NCBI RefSeq assembly: GCF_900156375.1
Contig: NZ_FTNK01000002.1
Location: 310,001 to 374,000 of the forward strand
DNA from: Paenibacillus macquariensis
GTDB taxonomy: Bacteria; Bacillota; Bacilli; Paenibacillales; Paenibacillaceae
Direction: 5' to 3'
DNA: 64,000 nt
The notes below the pieces were generated by a model. The model was not told where the DNA came from. It did no database searches and worked only from the letters and a program-made list of their open reading frames with translations. A program made the translations under genes and the position numbers. Positions 35,238-43,462 of the stretch are shown piece by piece. The first letter of the stretch is position 1; every line of letters starts with the position of its first letter.

Positions 35238-35759
35238 GTGAAAAAGAAATCTAGTGAAACGATCTATTGGACGTTATTGTCTCATGAAGACTGGCGTATT
35301 TATATTGCATCAACAGCATCAGGTCTTTGTTATGTGGGTTCGCAAGATAAACCTTTTGAAGAATTGGAAGATTGGGTGAGACGAAAGTTCCCAGCAAGTG
35401 AATTGATTCAAGATGATGAGAAGCTGCAAGCCTATGCGACAGAACTCATCGAATACTTCGAAGGTAATCGTCAAAGTTTTACCGTGTCATTTGATTTCCA
35501 GGGTACGCCGTTTCAACTAGCCGTGTGGAATGCACTCTGTGAAATACCCTATGGACAGACGAAGTCTTATTCAGATATCGCAAATGTGATCCTAAAGCCA
35601 GCTGCCGTACGTGCGGTCGGTACTGCTATTGGAGCCAATCCCGTCTTAGTTACGGTACCGTGTCATCGAGTCATTGGAAAGAATGGATCACTCACAGGCT
35701 ATCGGGGTGGGTTAGATATGAAGACTAGGCTTTTGCAACTAGAACGGAGTCAGTTATGA
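35238..35759 (+). CDS. ogt: methylated-DNA-[protein]-cysteine methyltransferase (AdaB/Ogt)
   Basis: 173 residues from GTG 35238 after GGAGGTG, 20 bases past adaA. Active-site motif VPCHRVIGKNGSLTGYRGG with the acceptor Cys. The winged-helix part FQLAVWNALCEIPYGQTKSY inserts into DNA and flips out the base. It removes methyl from O6-methylguanine and is used up in the process. Ends in an ATGA overlap with the radical SAM gene, showing translational coupling. Confidence 0.95.
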   Translation: MKKKSSETIYWTLLSHEDWRIYIASTASGLCYVGSQDKPFEELEDWVRRKFPASELIQDDEKLQAYATELIEYFEGNRQSFTVSFDFQGTPFQLAVWNALCEIPYGQTKSYSDIANVILKPAAVRAVGTAIGANPVLVTVPCHRVIGKNGSLTGYRGGLDMKTRLLQLERSQL

Positions 35760-36565
35760 CAACAGAGTATCTCCCCAAGACCCTTCTTAATAAAGGCACC
35801 GGCTTTCTTTCAGGGTACAGTCATTCCTTGAATCCTTATACAGGCTGTACTTTTGGTTGCTCATATTGCTATGTGCGTCAAATGCCAGTATCCACGTTTC
35901 GTGAAGGGGAATGGGGGAAATGGGTAGATATCAAGCAAGGTGCAGCTGATATATTTCGTAAAGAGCTCAAACGAGCTAAAATAAAAGGTGACGTATCAAT
36001 CTTCATGTCATCGAGTACAGATCCTTATCAGCCTATTGAACATACCGAAATGGTGACTCGTTCACTGTTAGAGGTCATGGTAGAAGACCCACCAGCATTT
36101 CTATTTGTTCAGACACGGAGTCCTCTTGTAAGAAGAGACATAGATTTGTTATTACTTCTTCAAGATCGAGTTCGAGTAAGTATGACCATTGAAACAGACC
36201 GTGAGGATATACGTAAATATTTCTCACCCAATGCCCCACCGATTCAAGCTAGGTTAGAGACACTTCGATTGTTGAAAGTGGCAGGTGTCCCAACACAAGC
36301 AACGATAGCTCCTATGTTACCGAGTAGCGAAGGGTTTGCGGATTTGCTAAGACCACTTGTCGATCGTATTTGCATCGATGATTATTTTATGGGAGACGGT
36401 AGCGGGGGCAAGCGGACTCGTAATTTAAAAATAGATGCGATGTATAAGGCACTAGGTTTGGAAGAATGGTACCATCCATCGGCATATAAGATGTTATATA
36501 ATCGATTTATAGAGGTTTTCCCTGAAGAACAGATATTTATTAGTCAACTAGGGTTTGAACCTTAA
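35756..36565 (+). CDS. radical SAM protein of the SPL-like family
   Basis: 269 residues. Cluster-binding motif CTFGCSYCY (CxxxCxxC), with NPYTGC before it, SSSTDPYQPIE as the SAM-binding stretch, and KLLKVAGVPTQATIAPMLPS. This is COG1533, the family that includes spore photoproduct lyase-like enzymes (Rv2578c type), but it lacks the extra C-terminal cysteine region of true SplB and is shorter. The start overlaps the methyltransferase stop by four bases. Coupled to alkylation repair here; a role in DNA or nucleotide lesion removal is inference. Confidence 0.85.
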   Translation: MTTEYLPKTLLNKGTGFLSGYSHSLNPYTGCTFGCSYCYVRQMPVSTFREGEWGKWVDIKQGAADIFRKELKRAKIKGDVSIFMSSSTDPYQPIEHTEMVTRSLLEVMVEDPPAFLFVQTRSPLVRRDIDLLLLLQDRVRVSMTIETDREDIRKYFSPNAPPIQARLETLRLLKVAGVPTQATIAPMLPSSEGFADLLRPLVDRICIDDYFMGDGSGGKRTRNLKIDAMYKALGLEEWYHPSAYKMLYNRFIEVFPEEQIFISQLGFEP

Positions 36566-36593
36566 TCTCTAATAGAAATGAAGGTATGTATAT

Positions 36594-37073
36594 ATGAGTA
36601 AGACAAATGCAATGAGAATGCTTGATAAGAATAGAATAACGTACGAAATCCACGAGTATGACAACGAAGATGGACAAATTCATGGTACGGCAGTGGCAGA
36701 CAAAATCAATAAACCAGCAGAAACTGTATTCAAAACATTAGTAACACATAGTAAGCAGAATGTGTTTGTATTTGTTATACCGGTAGCTGAAGAATTGGAT
36801 TTGAAGAAGGCGGCTAAAGCAGCTGGGGAGAAAAAAATTGAAATGTTACCCATGAAAGAATTGCAAAAGTGGACAGGATATATCCGCGGTGGGTGTTCTC
36901 CTGTAGGTATGAAGAAGTTATTTCCAACTTTTATTGATCAGAGTGCAGCACATCTAGAGAAAATGTTGGTGAGTGCCGGTAAAGTAGGATTACAAATGGA
37001 ATTGACCCCTCAGCATATGAAGTACATCGTATCTGCAGCATTTATTGATCTGACAATCGATGACCACGCATAG
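36594..37073 (+). CDS. ybaK: Cys-tRNA(Pro)/aminoacyl-tRNA deacylase YbaK
   Basis: 159 residues, the full length of the YbaK/EbsC family. MRMLDKNRITYEIHEYDNED near the start, KTLVTHSKQNVFVFVIPV, the conserved KKAAKAAGEKKIEM and GYIRGGCSPVGMKKLFPTFI with the GxxxP motif. It hydrolyses mischarged Cys-tRNA(Pro) in the cytosol. It sits 28 bases after the radical SAM gene and 27 before the glycosylase gene. The link to DNA repair is only positional. Confidence 0.93.
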   Translation: MSKTNAMRMLDKNRITYEIHEYDNEDGQIHGTAVADKINKPAETVFKTLVTHSKQNVFVFVIPVAEELDLKKAAKAAGEKKIEMLPMKELQKWTGYIRGGCSPVGMKKLFPTFIDQSAAHLEKMLVSAGKVGLQMELTPQHMKYIVSAAFIDLTIDDHA

Positions 37074-37099
37074 TTGGACGGAAACTGGAGGAGAGGTTA

Positions 37100-37717
37100 T
37101 TGCAAAACATCCCAACAAAGTATTTTGAATATGGCATTGAAGAAATTGCATATTTGAAAAGTGTTGACCCTACCTTAGGAGCAGCGATGATAAGGTTAGG
37201 CAAGGTCGAGCGTGTCATCATACCTGATTTGTTCACTGCGCTCTTATATGCCATTGTAGGGCAACTTATTTCCGTGAAGGCAGTTCATACGATTTGGACA
37301 AGAATGCAGGATCAATTGGGAGAGATAACTTCGCATAATATAGCGATGCAATCCCCCGATGATATTCAGGCATGTGGCATGACTATGAAAAAGGCTGTGT
37401 GCATTCAACACATTGCTCATACGATTGAACAAGGTGCCTTTGATCTAGATGAACTGCATAGTCTCACAGATACCGAAGTTATTCGGAGATTAATTGCGCT
37501 AAATGGCGTAGGCAAATGGACGGCTGAAATGCTTCTTATTAACTCGATGGAACGACGTGATGTCGTGAGTTGGGGAGATATTGCTATTCGGCGTGGCATG
37601 ATGAAATTGTATGGTTTAAGTGAAATTACAAAAACACAGTTCGACCAATACCGTCTCAAATATTCACCACTAGGTTCGATTGCGTCCATATATCTTTGGA
37701 CCATTTCGTTTGAATAG
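37100..37717 (+). CDS. alkA: DNA-3-methyladenine glycosylase II (AlkA family)
   Basis: 205 residues; TTG start after GGAGAGG. HhH-GPD glycosylase: helix-hairpin-helix LNGVGKWTAEML and catalytic Asp in SWGDIAIRRGM. The N-terminal TATA-like domain of E. coli AlkA is absent, as in short Gram-positive versions. It releases 3-methyladenine and 7-methylguanine from DNA, giving abasic sites. Co-directional with the rest of the alkylation cluster. Confidence 0.9.
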   Translation: MQNIPTKYFEYGIEEIAYLKSVDPTLGAAMIRLGKVERVIIPDLFTALLYAIVGQLISVKAVHTIWTRMQDQLGEITSHNIAMQSPDDIQACGMTMKKAVCIQHIAHTIEQGAFDLDELHSLTDTEVIRRLIALNGVGKWTAEMLLINSMERRDVVSWGDIAIRRGMMKLYGLSEITKTQFDQYRLKYSPLGSIASIYLWTISFE

Positions 37718-37804
37718 CATCCATGAGGCATACACTATAGAATTGAATCTAAGGATGCAGCAATAGATGGTTGTGAAATTTAGCAGCGATAAGGAGTGCT
37801 TCAA

Positions 37805-38488
37805 GTGGAGACGACAATCAGGGAACAATTAGTAAAGCTAGTAGATAAGGAATATCAGAAATTCAGTTCTGCTCTTATTCCAAATATCAATAATATCATA
37901 GGTATACGTCTTCCGGAGCTTCGGAAGTTGGCCAAAAATATCGCTAAAGGCGATTGGCGTTCCTATCTGGAACATACTGAATGTGAGTACTTTGAGGAAA
38001 TCATGTTGCAAGGTATGGTCATTGGTTATGCAAAGGCAGATATTGAAGAAATACTGCCATATGTCGCTGCTTTTGTCCCAAGGATTGACAATTGGTCGGT
38101 ATGCGATAGCTTCTGTATAGGGTTGAAATTCACTAAATCGAACATGAAGCAAGTATGGGAGTTTTTACAGCCTTATTTATCCTCTGATAAAGAATATGAA
38201 ATAAGATTTGGTGTCGTGATGTTGCTAAATTTCTATATCGAAGAAGAATACATAGAACAGGTTTTACTACGATTAGATAACATCGAACACGAGGGGTATT
38301 ATGTAAAAATGGCTGTCGCATGGGCAATATCCATTTGTTATATAAAGCTACCCGAATCCACGATAATCTACTTAGCAAGTAATTCACTAGACGATTTCAC
38401 ATACAATAAAGCTCTACAAAAGATTACAGAGTCATTCCGAGTGGATCAGGATGCTAAACAGATCATGCGTAGTATGAAACGAAAATAA
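37805..38488 (+). CDS. AlkD-like DNA alkylation repair protein
   Basis: 227 residues from GTG 37805 (after AAGGAG); the in-frame start at 37796 is closer to that site. All-helical HEAT-repeat protein of the DNA-alkylation-repair family (IRLPELRKLAKNIAKGDW, FVPRIDNWSVCDSF, EIRFGVVMLLNFYI, GYYVKMAVAWAISICYIKLP). The Trp-x-x-x-Asp residues near NWSVCDSF match the AlkD active-site region. It is a glycosylase for 3- and 7-alkylpurines that does not flip the base out. It lies downstream of AlkA, with a good terminator after it. Confidence 0.9.
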   Translation: METTIREQLVKLVDKEYQKFSSALIPNINNIIGIRLPELRKLAKNIAKGDWRSYLEHTECEYFEEIMLQGMVIGYAKADIEEILPYVAAFVPRIDNWSVCDSFCIGLKFTKSNMKQVWEFLQPYLSSDKEYEIRFGVVMLLNFYIEEEYIEQVLLRLDNIEHEGYYVKMAVAWAISICYIKLPESTIIYLASNSLDDFTYNKALQKITESFRVDQDAKQIMRSMKRK

Positions 38489-38529
38489 AACCGATCTTCT
38501 ACATTAAGTAGAAATCGGTTTTTCTTTTT
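38487..38529 (+). terminator. terminator of the alkylation-repair run
   Basis: A 16-bp stem with one mismatch (AAAACCGATCTTCTAC with GTAGAAATCGGTTTT) and a 5-base loop, followed by TTC and TTTTTG. It begins in the alkD stop codon region. Confidence 0.85.
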
Positions 38530-38542
38530 GTTTTCACAAATT

Positions 38543-38989
38543 CTATTTCATTTCATTTAAATAACCTTCAGCATTTAAGGACATTTTATTAAGCAATTTC
38601 ATGGCAAATGCTTGTTCATCTGCAGATAAATCTTTCGTTGTAATATTGGACCATCCGGACAGAATTGATGTTAGTGTTGATTTGAAGGCGTGTGCTTTAT
38701 CCGTCAGATATAATTTCTTTATTCGTTTATCTACACTAAAGGTTTTCCTCTCGACATATCCTTCTTTCTCTAATTTTGCAATCGCTCTAGCAGCGGTACC
38801 CTTGTCCATTTTTAATATATGAGCTAATTCATCTTGAGATAATCCTTCATTGTCATATAACACAGCGAGGAATTGATATTGACCTGCACCTAGATTGTAA
38901 TCTTTCAATTGTTCATTCATATAAACATTTCCGTATCTATGTAGTAATGAAATCCAACGACCAATGGATTCTGTTTTAGTTATGTTCAT
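38543..38989 (-). CDS. MarR family regulator of the adjacent MFS pump
   Basis: 148 residues from ATG 38989, which is six bases after AAAGGGGA; the ATG at 38995 directly abuts it. MarR winged helix (LSQDELAHILKMDKGTAARA, then IAKLEKEGYVERKTFSVDKR, with the wing D-K-R). It is divergent from an MFS pump gene across a 274-base gap containing two copies of a palindrome, so it probably represses the pump until a drug or metabolite binds. Confidence 0.88.
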   Translation of the reverse strand: MNITKTESIGRWISLLHRYGNVYMNEQLKDYNLGAGQYQFLAVLYDNEGLSQDELAHILKMDKGTAARAIAKLEKEGYVERKTFSVDKRIKKLYLTDKAHAFKSTLTSILSGWSNITTKDLSADEQAFAMKLLNKMSLNAEGYLNEMK

Positions 38990-39105
38990 GTACATTCCCC
39001 TTTCAGAGGTTCATTCCTAATTCTTATTATCCTATTGTAATCTATCTTTCCACAGATAAACAAATGAATTAATGACTTGATTCATAAAGAATCATCATGT
39101 ATTAT

Positions 39106-39123
39106 TAGTTGCGTACACAACTA
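39106..39123. promoter_or_regulatory. MarR operator copy 1
   Basis: TAGTTGCGTACACAACTA is an 18-bp palindrome with one mismatch between the divergent MarR and MFS genes. Confidence 0.7.
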
Positions 39124-39168
39124 ACAATAATTAAATGTTATTAATTTCTTTATTAATAGGTTATATAT

Positions 39169-39186
39169 TAGTTGTGTATGCAATTA
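39169..39186. promoter_or_regulatory. MarR operator copy 2
   Basis: TAGTTGTGTATGCAATTA repeats the first operator with changes at four positions, 63 bases away centre to centre (six helical turns), nearer the MFS gene. Confidence 0.65.
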
Positions 39187-39263
39187 TATAGTTAATACGA
39201 GATGTCCGGACACATTCTCTAACATGACTAATTACATTCATTCACAATTTAAAGGACAGCGAG

Positions 39264-40706
39264 ATGATGATCATAGAAACTGATATTAATAAAGCTAACC
39301 CACTTAATATGAGTAGTAAAGCGAGATTTTTAATGTTAGCCATACTAATTCTTGGCTCATTTTCAGCTCTGTTAAATCAGACCCTTTTAAATGTCGCTAT
39401 TCCTGAGTTGAGTAAGGTCTTTGATTTAGAAGTGAGTACCATTCAGTGGTTAAGTACTGGATTTATCATGGTAAATGGTATAGTCATTCCGATTACGGCT
39501 TATCTCATAGGGAAATTCTCTACAAGACAATTATTTATAAGTGCGATTGGACTATTTACAATCGGTACGATTGTATGTGCGTCTGCACCAAGTTTTTCCT
39601 TTCTGTTAATAGGGCGATTACTTCAAGCCGCTGCTGCGGGTGTAATGATGCCACTTGTACAAACCGTCATTTTTAGTTTGTTTCCACCTGAGAAGAGAGG
39701 GAAAGCTATGGGTATGGTTGGTATTGCCATGACATGCGCTCCAGCCATTGGTCCCACCTTATCCGGATGGGTCTTACAGAACTACTCTTGGAGAGTGTTA
39801 TTTTACATTGTCATTCCAATAGGGGTTTCAAACATCATTTTAGCTTACTTCTTCTTACGAAATGTGACGGAGAGAAGCAATCCGAAATTTGACACGTTAG
39901 GTGTGATTACATCGACAATCGGATTAGGATCATTATTATATGGATTCTCGACAGCTGGAAGTTTAGGTTGGGGTGCTACACAAGTCATCATAACGATCAT
40001 TATAGGAATAGTGTTTATAAGCTTATTTATATGGCGAGAGTTAGTTGCTGAACAACCGATGCTTAACTTATCTGTCTTTAAGAATAAGCAGTTCTCCATC
40101 ACGATTGCCATTGGTGCTTTTGTCGCACTTGCTATGTATAGTGTGGAACTCTTAACGCCTGTCTATATTCAGAACATCTTGGGTCAGTCTACATTTCAAA
40201 CAGGCTTAATGTTATTACCTGGTGCAATTTTGATGGGAATCATGTCACCTATTACTGGCATCATTCTAGATCGTTACGGTATTCGCCCATTAGCGTTCAC
40301 TGGAATGTCTATCCTTGTTGTAGCATCTTGGTTATATACTTCATTAAGTTTAGACTCTAGTCTATTGCATATATCCGTTTTGTATTCGTCTTTTATGCTG
40401 GGTATCTCATTTATCATGATGACAGTCATGACACATGGACTCAATCAACTACCTCGAACACTAAGCAGACATGGTGTAGCGGCGGCCAATACCGCACGTA
40501 TGGTTTCAGGTTCTATAGGTACAGCATTATTAACTACCATTATGTCAACACAAACCAAGAACTATATACCTGAATTATCAAGCACATTATCCGAATCAGA
40601 AGGTTTGAAATTAGCAAGTATTATGGGAATGCAAGATGCGTTTCTAGTGACTTCTATACTGGCTGTTGTCGTATTCATAATAACGTTTTTTCTTAAAAAG
40701 AAGTAA
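39264..40706 (+). CDS. DHA2-family MFS multidrug efflux pump (pump 1)
   Basis: 480 residues with 14 hydrophobic helices, the DHA2 (EmrB/QacA) topology. Motif C-like and A-like segments are visible (LLNQTLLNVAIPELSKVFDL, GRLLQAAAAGVMMPLVQTVI, GIAMTCAPAIGPTLSGWVL). These pumps exchange protons for drugs or lipophilic cations. It starts with a double ATG after AAAGGACA. Divergent from MarR with two operators between. It is paralogous to pump 2 at 41771 with similar helix sequences. Confidence 0.92.
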   Translation: MMIIETDINKANPLNMSSKARFLMLAILILGSFSALLNQTLLNVAIPELSKVFDLEVSTIQWLSTGFIMVNGIVIPITAYLIGKFSTRQLFISAIGLFTIGTIVCASAPSFSFLLIGRLLQAAAAGVMMPLVQTVIFSLFPPEKRGKAMGMVGIAMTCAPAIGPTLSGWVLQNYSWRVLFYIVIPIGVSNIILAYFFLRNVTERSNPKFDTLGVITSTIGLGSLLYGFSTAGSLGWGATQVIITIIIGIVFISLFIWRELVAEQPMLNLSVFKNKQFSITIAIGAFVALAMYSVELLTPVYIQNILGQSTFQTGLMLLPGAILMGIMSPITGIILDRYGIRPLAFTGMSILVVASWLYTSLSLDSSLLHISVLYSSFMLGISFIMMTVMTHGLNQLPRTLSRHGVAAANTARMVSGSIGTALLTTIMSTQTKNYIPELSSTLSESEGLKLASIMGMQDAFLVTSILAVVVFIITFFLKKK

Positions 40707-40749
40707 GAGTACATGTTAATTTATTAGACATCAAAAGGGGTAATTTGAA

Positions 40750-41106
40750 TTGAATATCGTAATGATCGTCATACAGTGTTTTTTTATATTTATGTTTCTT
40801 GTAGCAGGTACATCGAAGTTGCTAGGTAGCAAACAGCAAGTAGAGATTTTTAAAGAGATTAATTTACCTCAATGGCTTCGGATTGTGACGGGATTGGTTG
40901 AGGTACTTGGGGCTATTGCTTTGGTCATCGGATTCTTTGATGAGAAGTTTGTGGCGATAGGAGGGCTGATTATAGGATCGACCATGCTTGGGGCTACTGG
41001 GATTCACATGATCATTAAGGATGCATTCAAAAAAGTGTTACCTCCATTCATTTTTGCCTTACTGGCGCTATCATTATCATTAGAATGGATTCTACAAGTA
41101 TTATAA
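40750..41106 (+). CDS. DoxX family membrane protein
   Basis: 118 residues, four helices, TTG start after AAAAGGGG. The N-terminal GTSKLLGSKQQVEIFKEINL and PQWLRIVTGLVEVLGAIALV are the DoxX signature. Such proteins are linked to oxidative or thiol stress in some bacteria. 43 bases downstream of pump 1 and probably co-transcribed with it under the same MarR protein. Confidence 0.85.
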   Translation: MNIVMIVIQCFFIFMFLVAGTSKLLGSKQQVEIFKEINLPQWLRIVTGLVEVLGAIALVIGFFDEKFVAIGGLIIGSTMLGATGIHMIIKDAFKKVLPPFIFALLALSLSLEWILQVL

Positions 41107-41129
41107 AATGGATTGAACTGACCCAACTA

Positions 41130-41176
41130 AACTCACTATTTCGTCTACTACACGTAGAGAAATTAGTGGGTTTTTT
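41130..41176 (+). terminator. terminator after the DoxX gene
   Basis: An 18-bp imperfect stem (ACTCACTATTTCGTCTAC against GTAGAGAAATTAGTGGGT) and a 5-base loop, followed by TTTTT. Confidence 0.75.
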
Positions 41177-41210
41177 AATACGCTTTCTTGATGAACACTT
41201 TGTGAAAAAG

Positions 41211-41251
41211 TTGACATATACTTAAAATTTGAGATATCATTAGCACACTAA
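41211..41251 (+). promoter_or_regulatory. promoter with operator for MarR 2
   Basis: -35 TTGACA at 41211-41216, -10 TATCAT at 41235-41240 (18-bp spacer). The dyad TTAG-CACA-CTAA (41240-41251) overlaps the start point, well placed for repression. The same dyad with another centre recurs at 41713. Confidence 0.7.
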
Positions 41252-41275
41252 GTGTTTATGGGAGGAGTACGGAAG

Positions 41276-41695
41276 ATGATCGAAGAGGATATTCGCATGT
41301 TATTAGGTAAATTAAGCGCGAAGTCGAGAAAAAATTATTCAGATGCACTCTTGGATCTTCATATCCATGTTGGACAAGAACATGCACTTTATCATTTATG
41401 GATGGAAGATGGGCTTGCTCAATCACAATTAAGTGAGAGAATGGGTTGTGAACCACCAACATTAAGTAATATGTTAAAGAAATTAGTAGAATATGGTCTA
41501 GTTACTCGAATGCAGGATGTTAATGATGCTCGTATCAGTCGGGTCTATCTAACGGAAGAAGGTCGGGCACTTGAACAACCTTTACAGGAGATCTGGCATA
41601 AACATCAAGAAAAGCTACTCCATGGTATATACCCAGAGGAACTGCTCTTACTAAGACGACTTCTAAATCAAATGATCGATAATTTGAACGTTTGA
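41276..41695 (+). CDS. MarR family regulator (of pump 2)
   Basis: 139 residues from ATG 41276, after GGAGGAGTAC; the in-frame ATG at 41252 is part of the spacer. MarR fold with HTH (LAQSQLSERMGCEPPTLSNM) and wing (DVNDARISRVYLT). A single Cys in the recognition helix (MGCEPP) might sense oxidants. 75 bases upstream of pump 2 and co-directional; the shared dyad in front of both genes points to autoregulation and pump control. Confidence 0.88.
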   Translation: MIEEDIRMLLGKLSAKSRKNYSDALLDLHIHVGQEHALYHLWMEDGLAQSQLSERMGCEPPTLSNMLKKLVEYGLVTRMQDVNDARISRVYLTEEGRALEQPLQEIWHKHQEKLLHGIYPEELLLLRRLLNQMIDNLNV

Positions 41696-41712
41696 TTTTT
41701 TTAATATAATAG

Positions 41713-41724
41713 TTAGTATGCTAA
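41713..41724. promoter_or_regulatory. operator between MarR 2 and pump 2
   Basis: TTAG-TATG-CTAA matches the TTAG-N4-CTAA dyad of the MarR 2 promoter. Confidence 0.55.
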
Positions 41725-41770
41725 TGATTAAATTTACAATACCTAACAAAAGAGAGATGAGGATAGAAAT

Positions 41771-43249
41771 ATGTCGATCCAAAAAGCTGGCACGCCTAGA
41801 ACAGGGCCTATATTAACCGTTCTGTTAATTGGTGCGATTGCCGCAATTCTAAATCAAACGGTACTTAATGTTGCATTACCTACATTATCGAAGGAGTTCG
41901 GTGTAGAAACATCAACATCACAATGGTTAATAACATTATATATGCTCGTAAGCGGTGTGTTCATCCCAGTTACAGCATTTCTAATGGCACGATTTACGAC
42001 ACGTCAGCTATTCTTTACATCCATGATTACGTTCTCAATCGGTACAATTATTTGCGGAGCTGCACCGAACTTTACGATGCTATTATTAGGTCGAGTTGTG
42101 CAAGCCATAGGAGCAGGTATTGTTATGCCTTTATTAATTAACGTCGTGTTTCGGCTCTTTCCAATAGAAAAGCGCGGGGCTGCGATGGGGATTGTCGGTG
42201 TAGCTATTATGTTTGCACCAGCAGTAGGTCCCACATTATCAGGACTATTGATCACACAATTGTCGTGGCGATATGTATTTTTTGCCGTATTACCATTTTC
42301 ACTTGTCGCACTATTCGTTTCTTTCTTTATACTGAAAAATGTATCTGAACCGAAACAAGCGAAGCTTGATGTTCTAAGTGTCATTACATCCACATTTGGA
42401 TTTGGTGGAATTTTATATGGGTTTGGCGTAGCTGGCAAACTAGGTTGGGGAAGCCTTCCAGTATTGAGCGCTATTGTGGTCGGGTTGATCTCACTTGCAC
42501 TATTCGTTATACGCCAACTTAAGATAGAAGAACCGTTGATTGATCTAAGGATATTTAAATCATTAGAATACACATTATCGATAGTTATAAGTTTCTTCGT
42601 GAATGGTGTCATTTACTCAGCCATGATTCTGCTACCTACTTATTTACAAAGTAGTCGGGGGATGACTGCGCTAGAATCGGGGCTATTCCTCTTACCGGGT
42701 AGTATTGTCATGGCCATCATGTCACCGATTGCGGGTAGACTTTTTGATAAGCACGGTATGAAATGGATTGGGATTACCGGTGTGACTATTCTCGTTATCA
42801 CGACCGCATTGTACACGAATCTTTCCTACACCACTGGAGTTGTATTGATGATCGTTATTTATATGGTACGTTCATTTGGTGTAACGTTCTTAACGATGCC
42901 ACTCATGACTTCGGGATTAAATTCTTTACGCCCTACATTGCAAGGTCATGGTACAGCTATGCAGAACACACTTCAATCCATTTCCGGTGCGATAGGAACA
43001 GCTGTTATGACAACGATCATGGCAACACAAACAAAGCTGTTCATATCAACAGAAGTGGCGAAAGCCGGTCAAGTAGATCCAGCATCCCAACAATTCAAAG
43101 AGATTTCCGGGAACGGATTGGTGCATGGTATTAATATGTCATTCGTAACGGCTACTATATTCGCAGTTATTGGGCTTATCAGTATGATCGTATTGGCAGT
43201 TGCACTTGATAAGAGAAAGAAAAAGGTGAAAACAGCCGAAGCTATGTAA
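41771..43249 (+). CDS. DHA2-family MFS multidrug efflux pump (pump 2)
   Basis: 492 residues, 14 helices, same family and helix pattern as pump 1 (ILNQTVLNVALPTLSKEFGV, GRVVQAIGAGIVMPLLINVV, VAIMFAPAVGPTLSGLLITQ). GATGAGG-type site before the ATG. Ends in a basic tail (DKRKKKVKTAEAM). Part of an operon with MarR 2. A duplicated pump lineage with its own regulator. Confidence 0.92.
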   Translation: MSIQKAGTPRTGPILTVLLIGAIAAILNQTVLNVALPTLSKEFGVETSTSQWLITLYMLVSGVFIPVTAFLMARFTTRQLFFTSMITFSIGTIICGAAPNFTMLLLGRVVQAIGAGIVMPLLINVVFRLFPIEKRGAAMGIVGVAIMFAPAVGPTLSGLLITQLSWRYVFFAVLPFSLVALFVSFFILKNVSEPKQAKLDVLSVITSTFGFGGILYGFGVAGKLGWGSLPVLSAIVVGLISLALFVIRQLKIEEPLIDLRIFKSLEYTLSIVISFFVNGVIYSAMILLPTYLQSSRGMTALESGLFLLPGSIVMAIMSPIAGRLFDKHGMKWIGITGVTILVITTALYTNLSYTTGVVLMIVIYMVRSFGVTFLTMPLMTSGLNSLRPTLQGHGTAMQNTLQSISGAIGTAVMTTIMATQTKLFISTEVAKAGQVDPASQQFKEISGNGLVHGINMSFVTATIFAVIGLISMIVLAVALDKRKKKVKTAEAM

Positions 43250-43314
43250 CACTAATTCAGGGTACACAACAACAACTTCTGAACATGAGTTAGTTAGATG
43301 GGAACCGAGTATAT

Positions 43315-43351
43315 AGAGGTCAACTACATTTAGTAGTTGGCCTCTATTTTT
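43315..43351 (+). terminator. terminator after pump 2 (shared hairpin family)
   Basis: AGAGGTCAACTAC pairs with GTAGTTGGCCTCT, one G-T pair, 5-base loop, then ATTTTTATT. Its core is shared with hairpins at 44999-45031 and 60305-60335. Confidence 0.85.
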
Positions 43352-43462
43352 ATTTGTTTGAAAATGTAAGAAGCACATTGTCTAATTTCATTTAATAGGT
43401 AATAATAATTAAGATATTATGTCATATTTTGTTTTTTTAATACCTTAGGAGGTAGAGACAGA

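Noticed and set aside
42004..42612. Long minus-strand open frame opposite pump 2
   Set aside because: Shadow of a conserved membrane-protein gene; no start signal.
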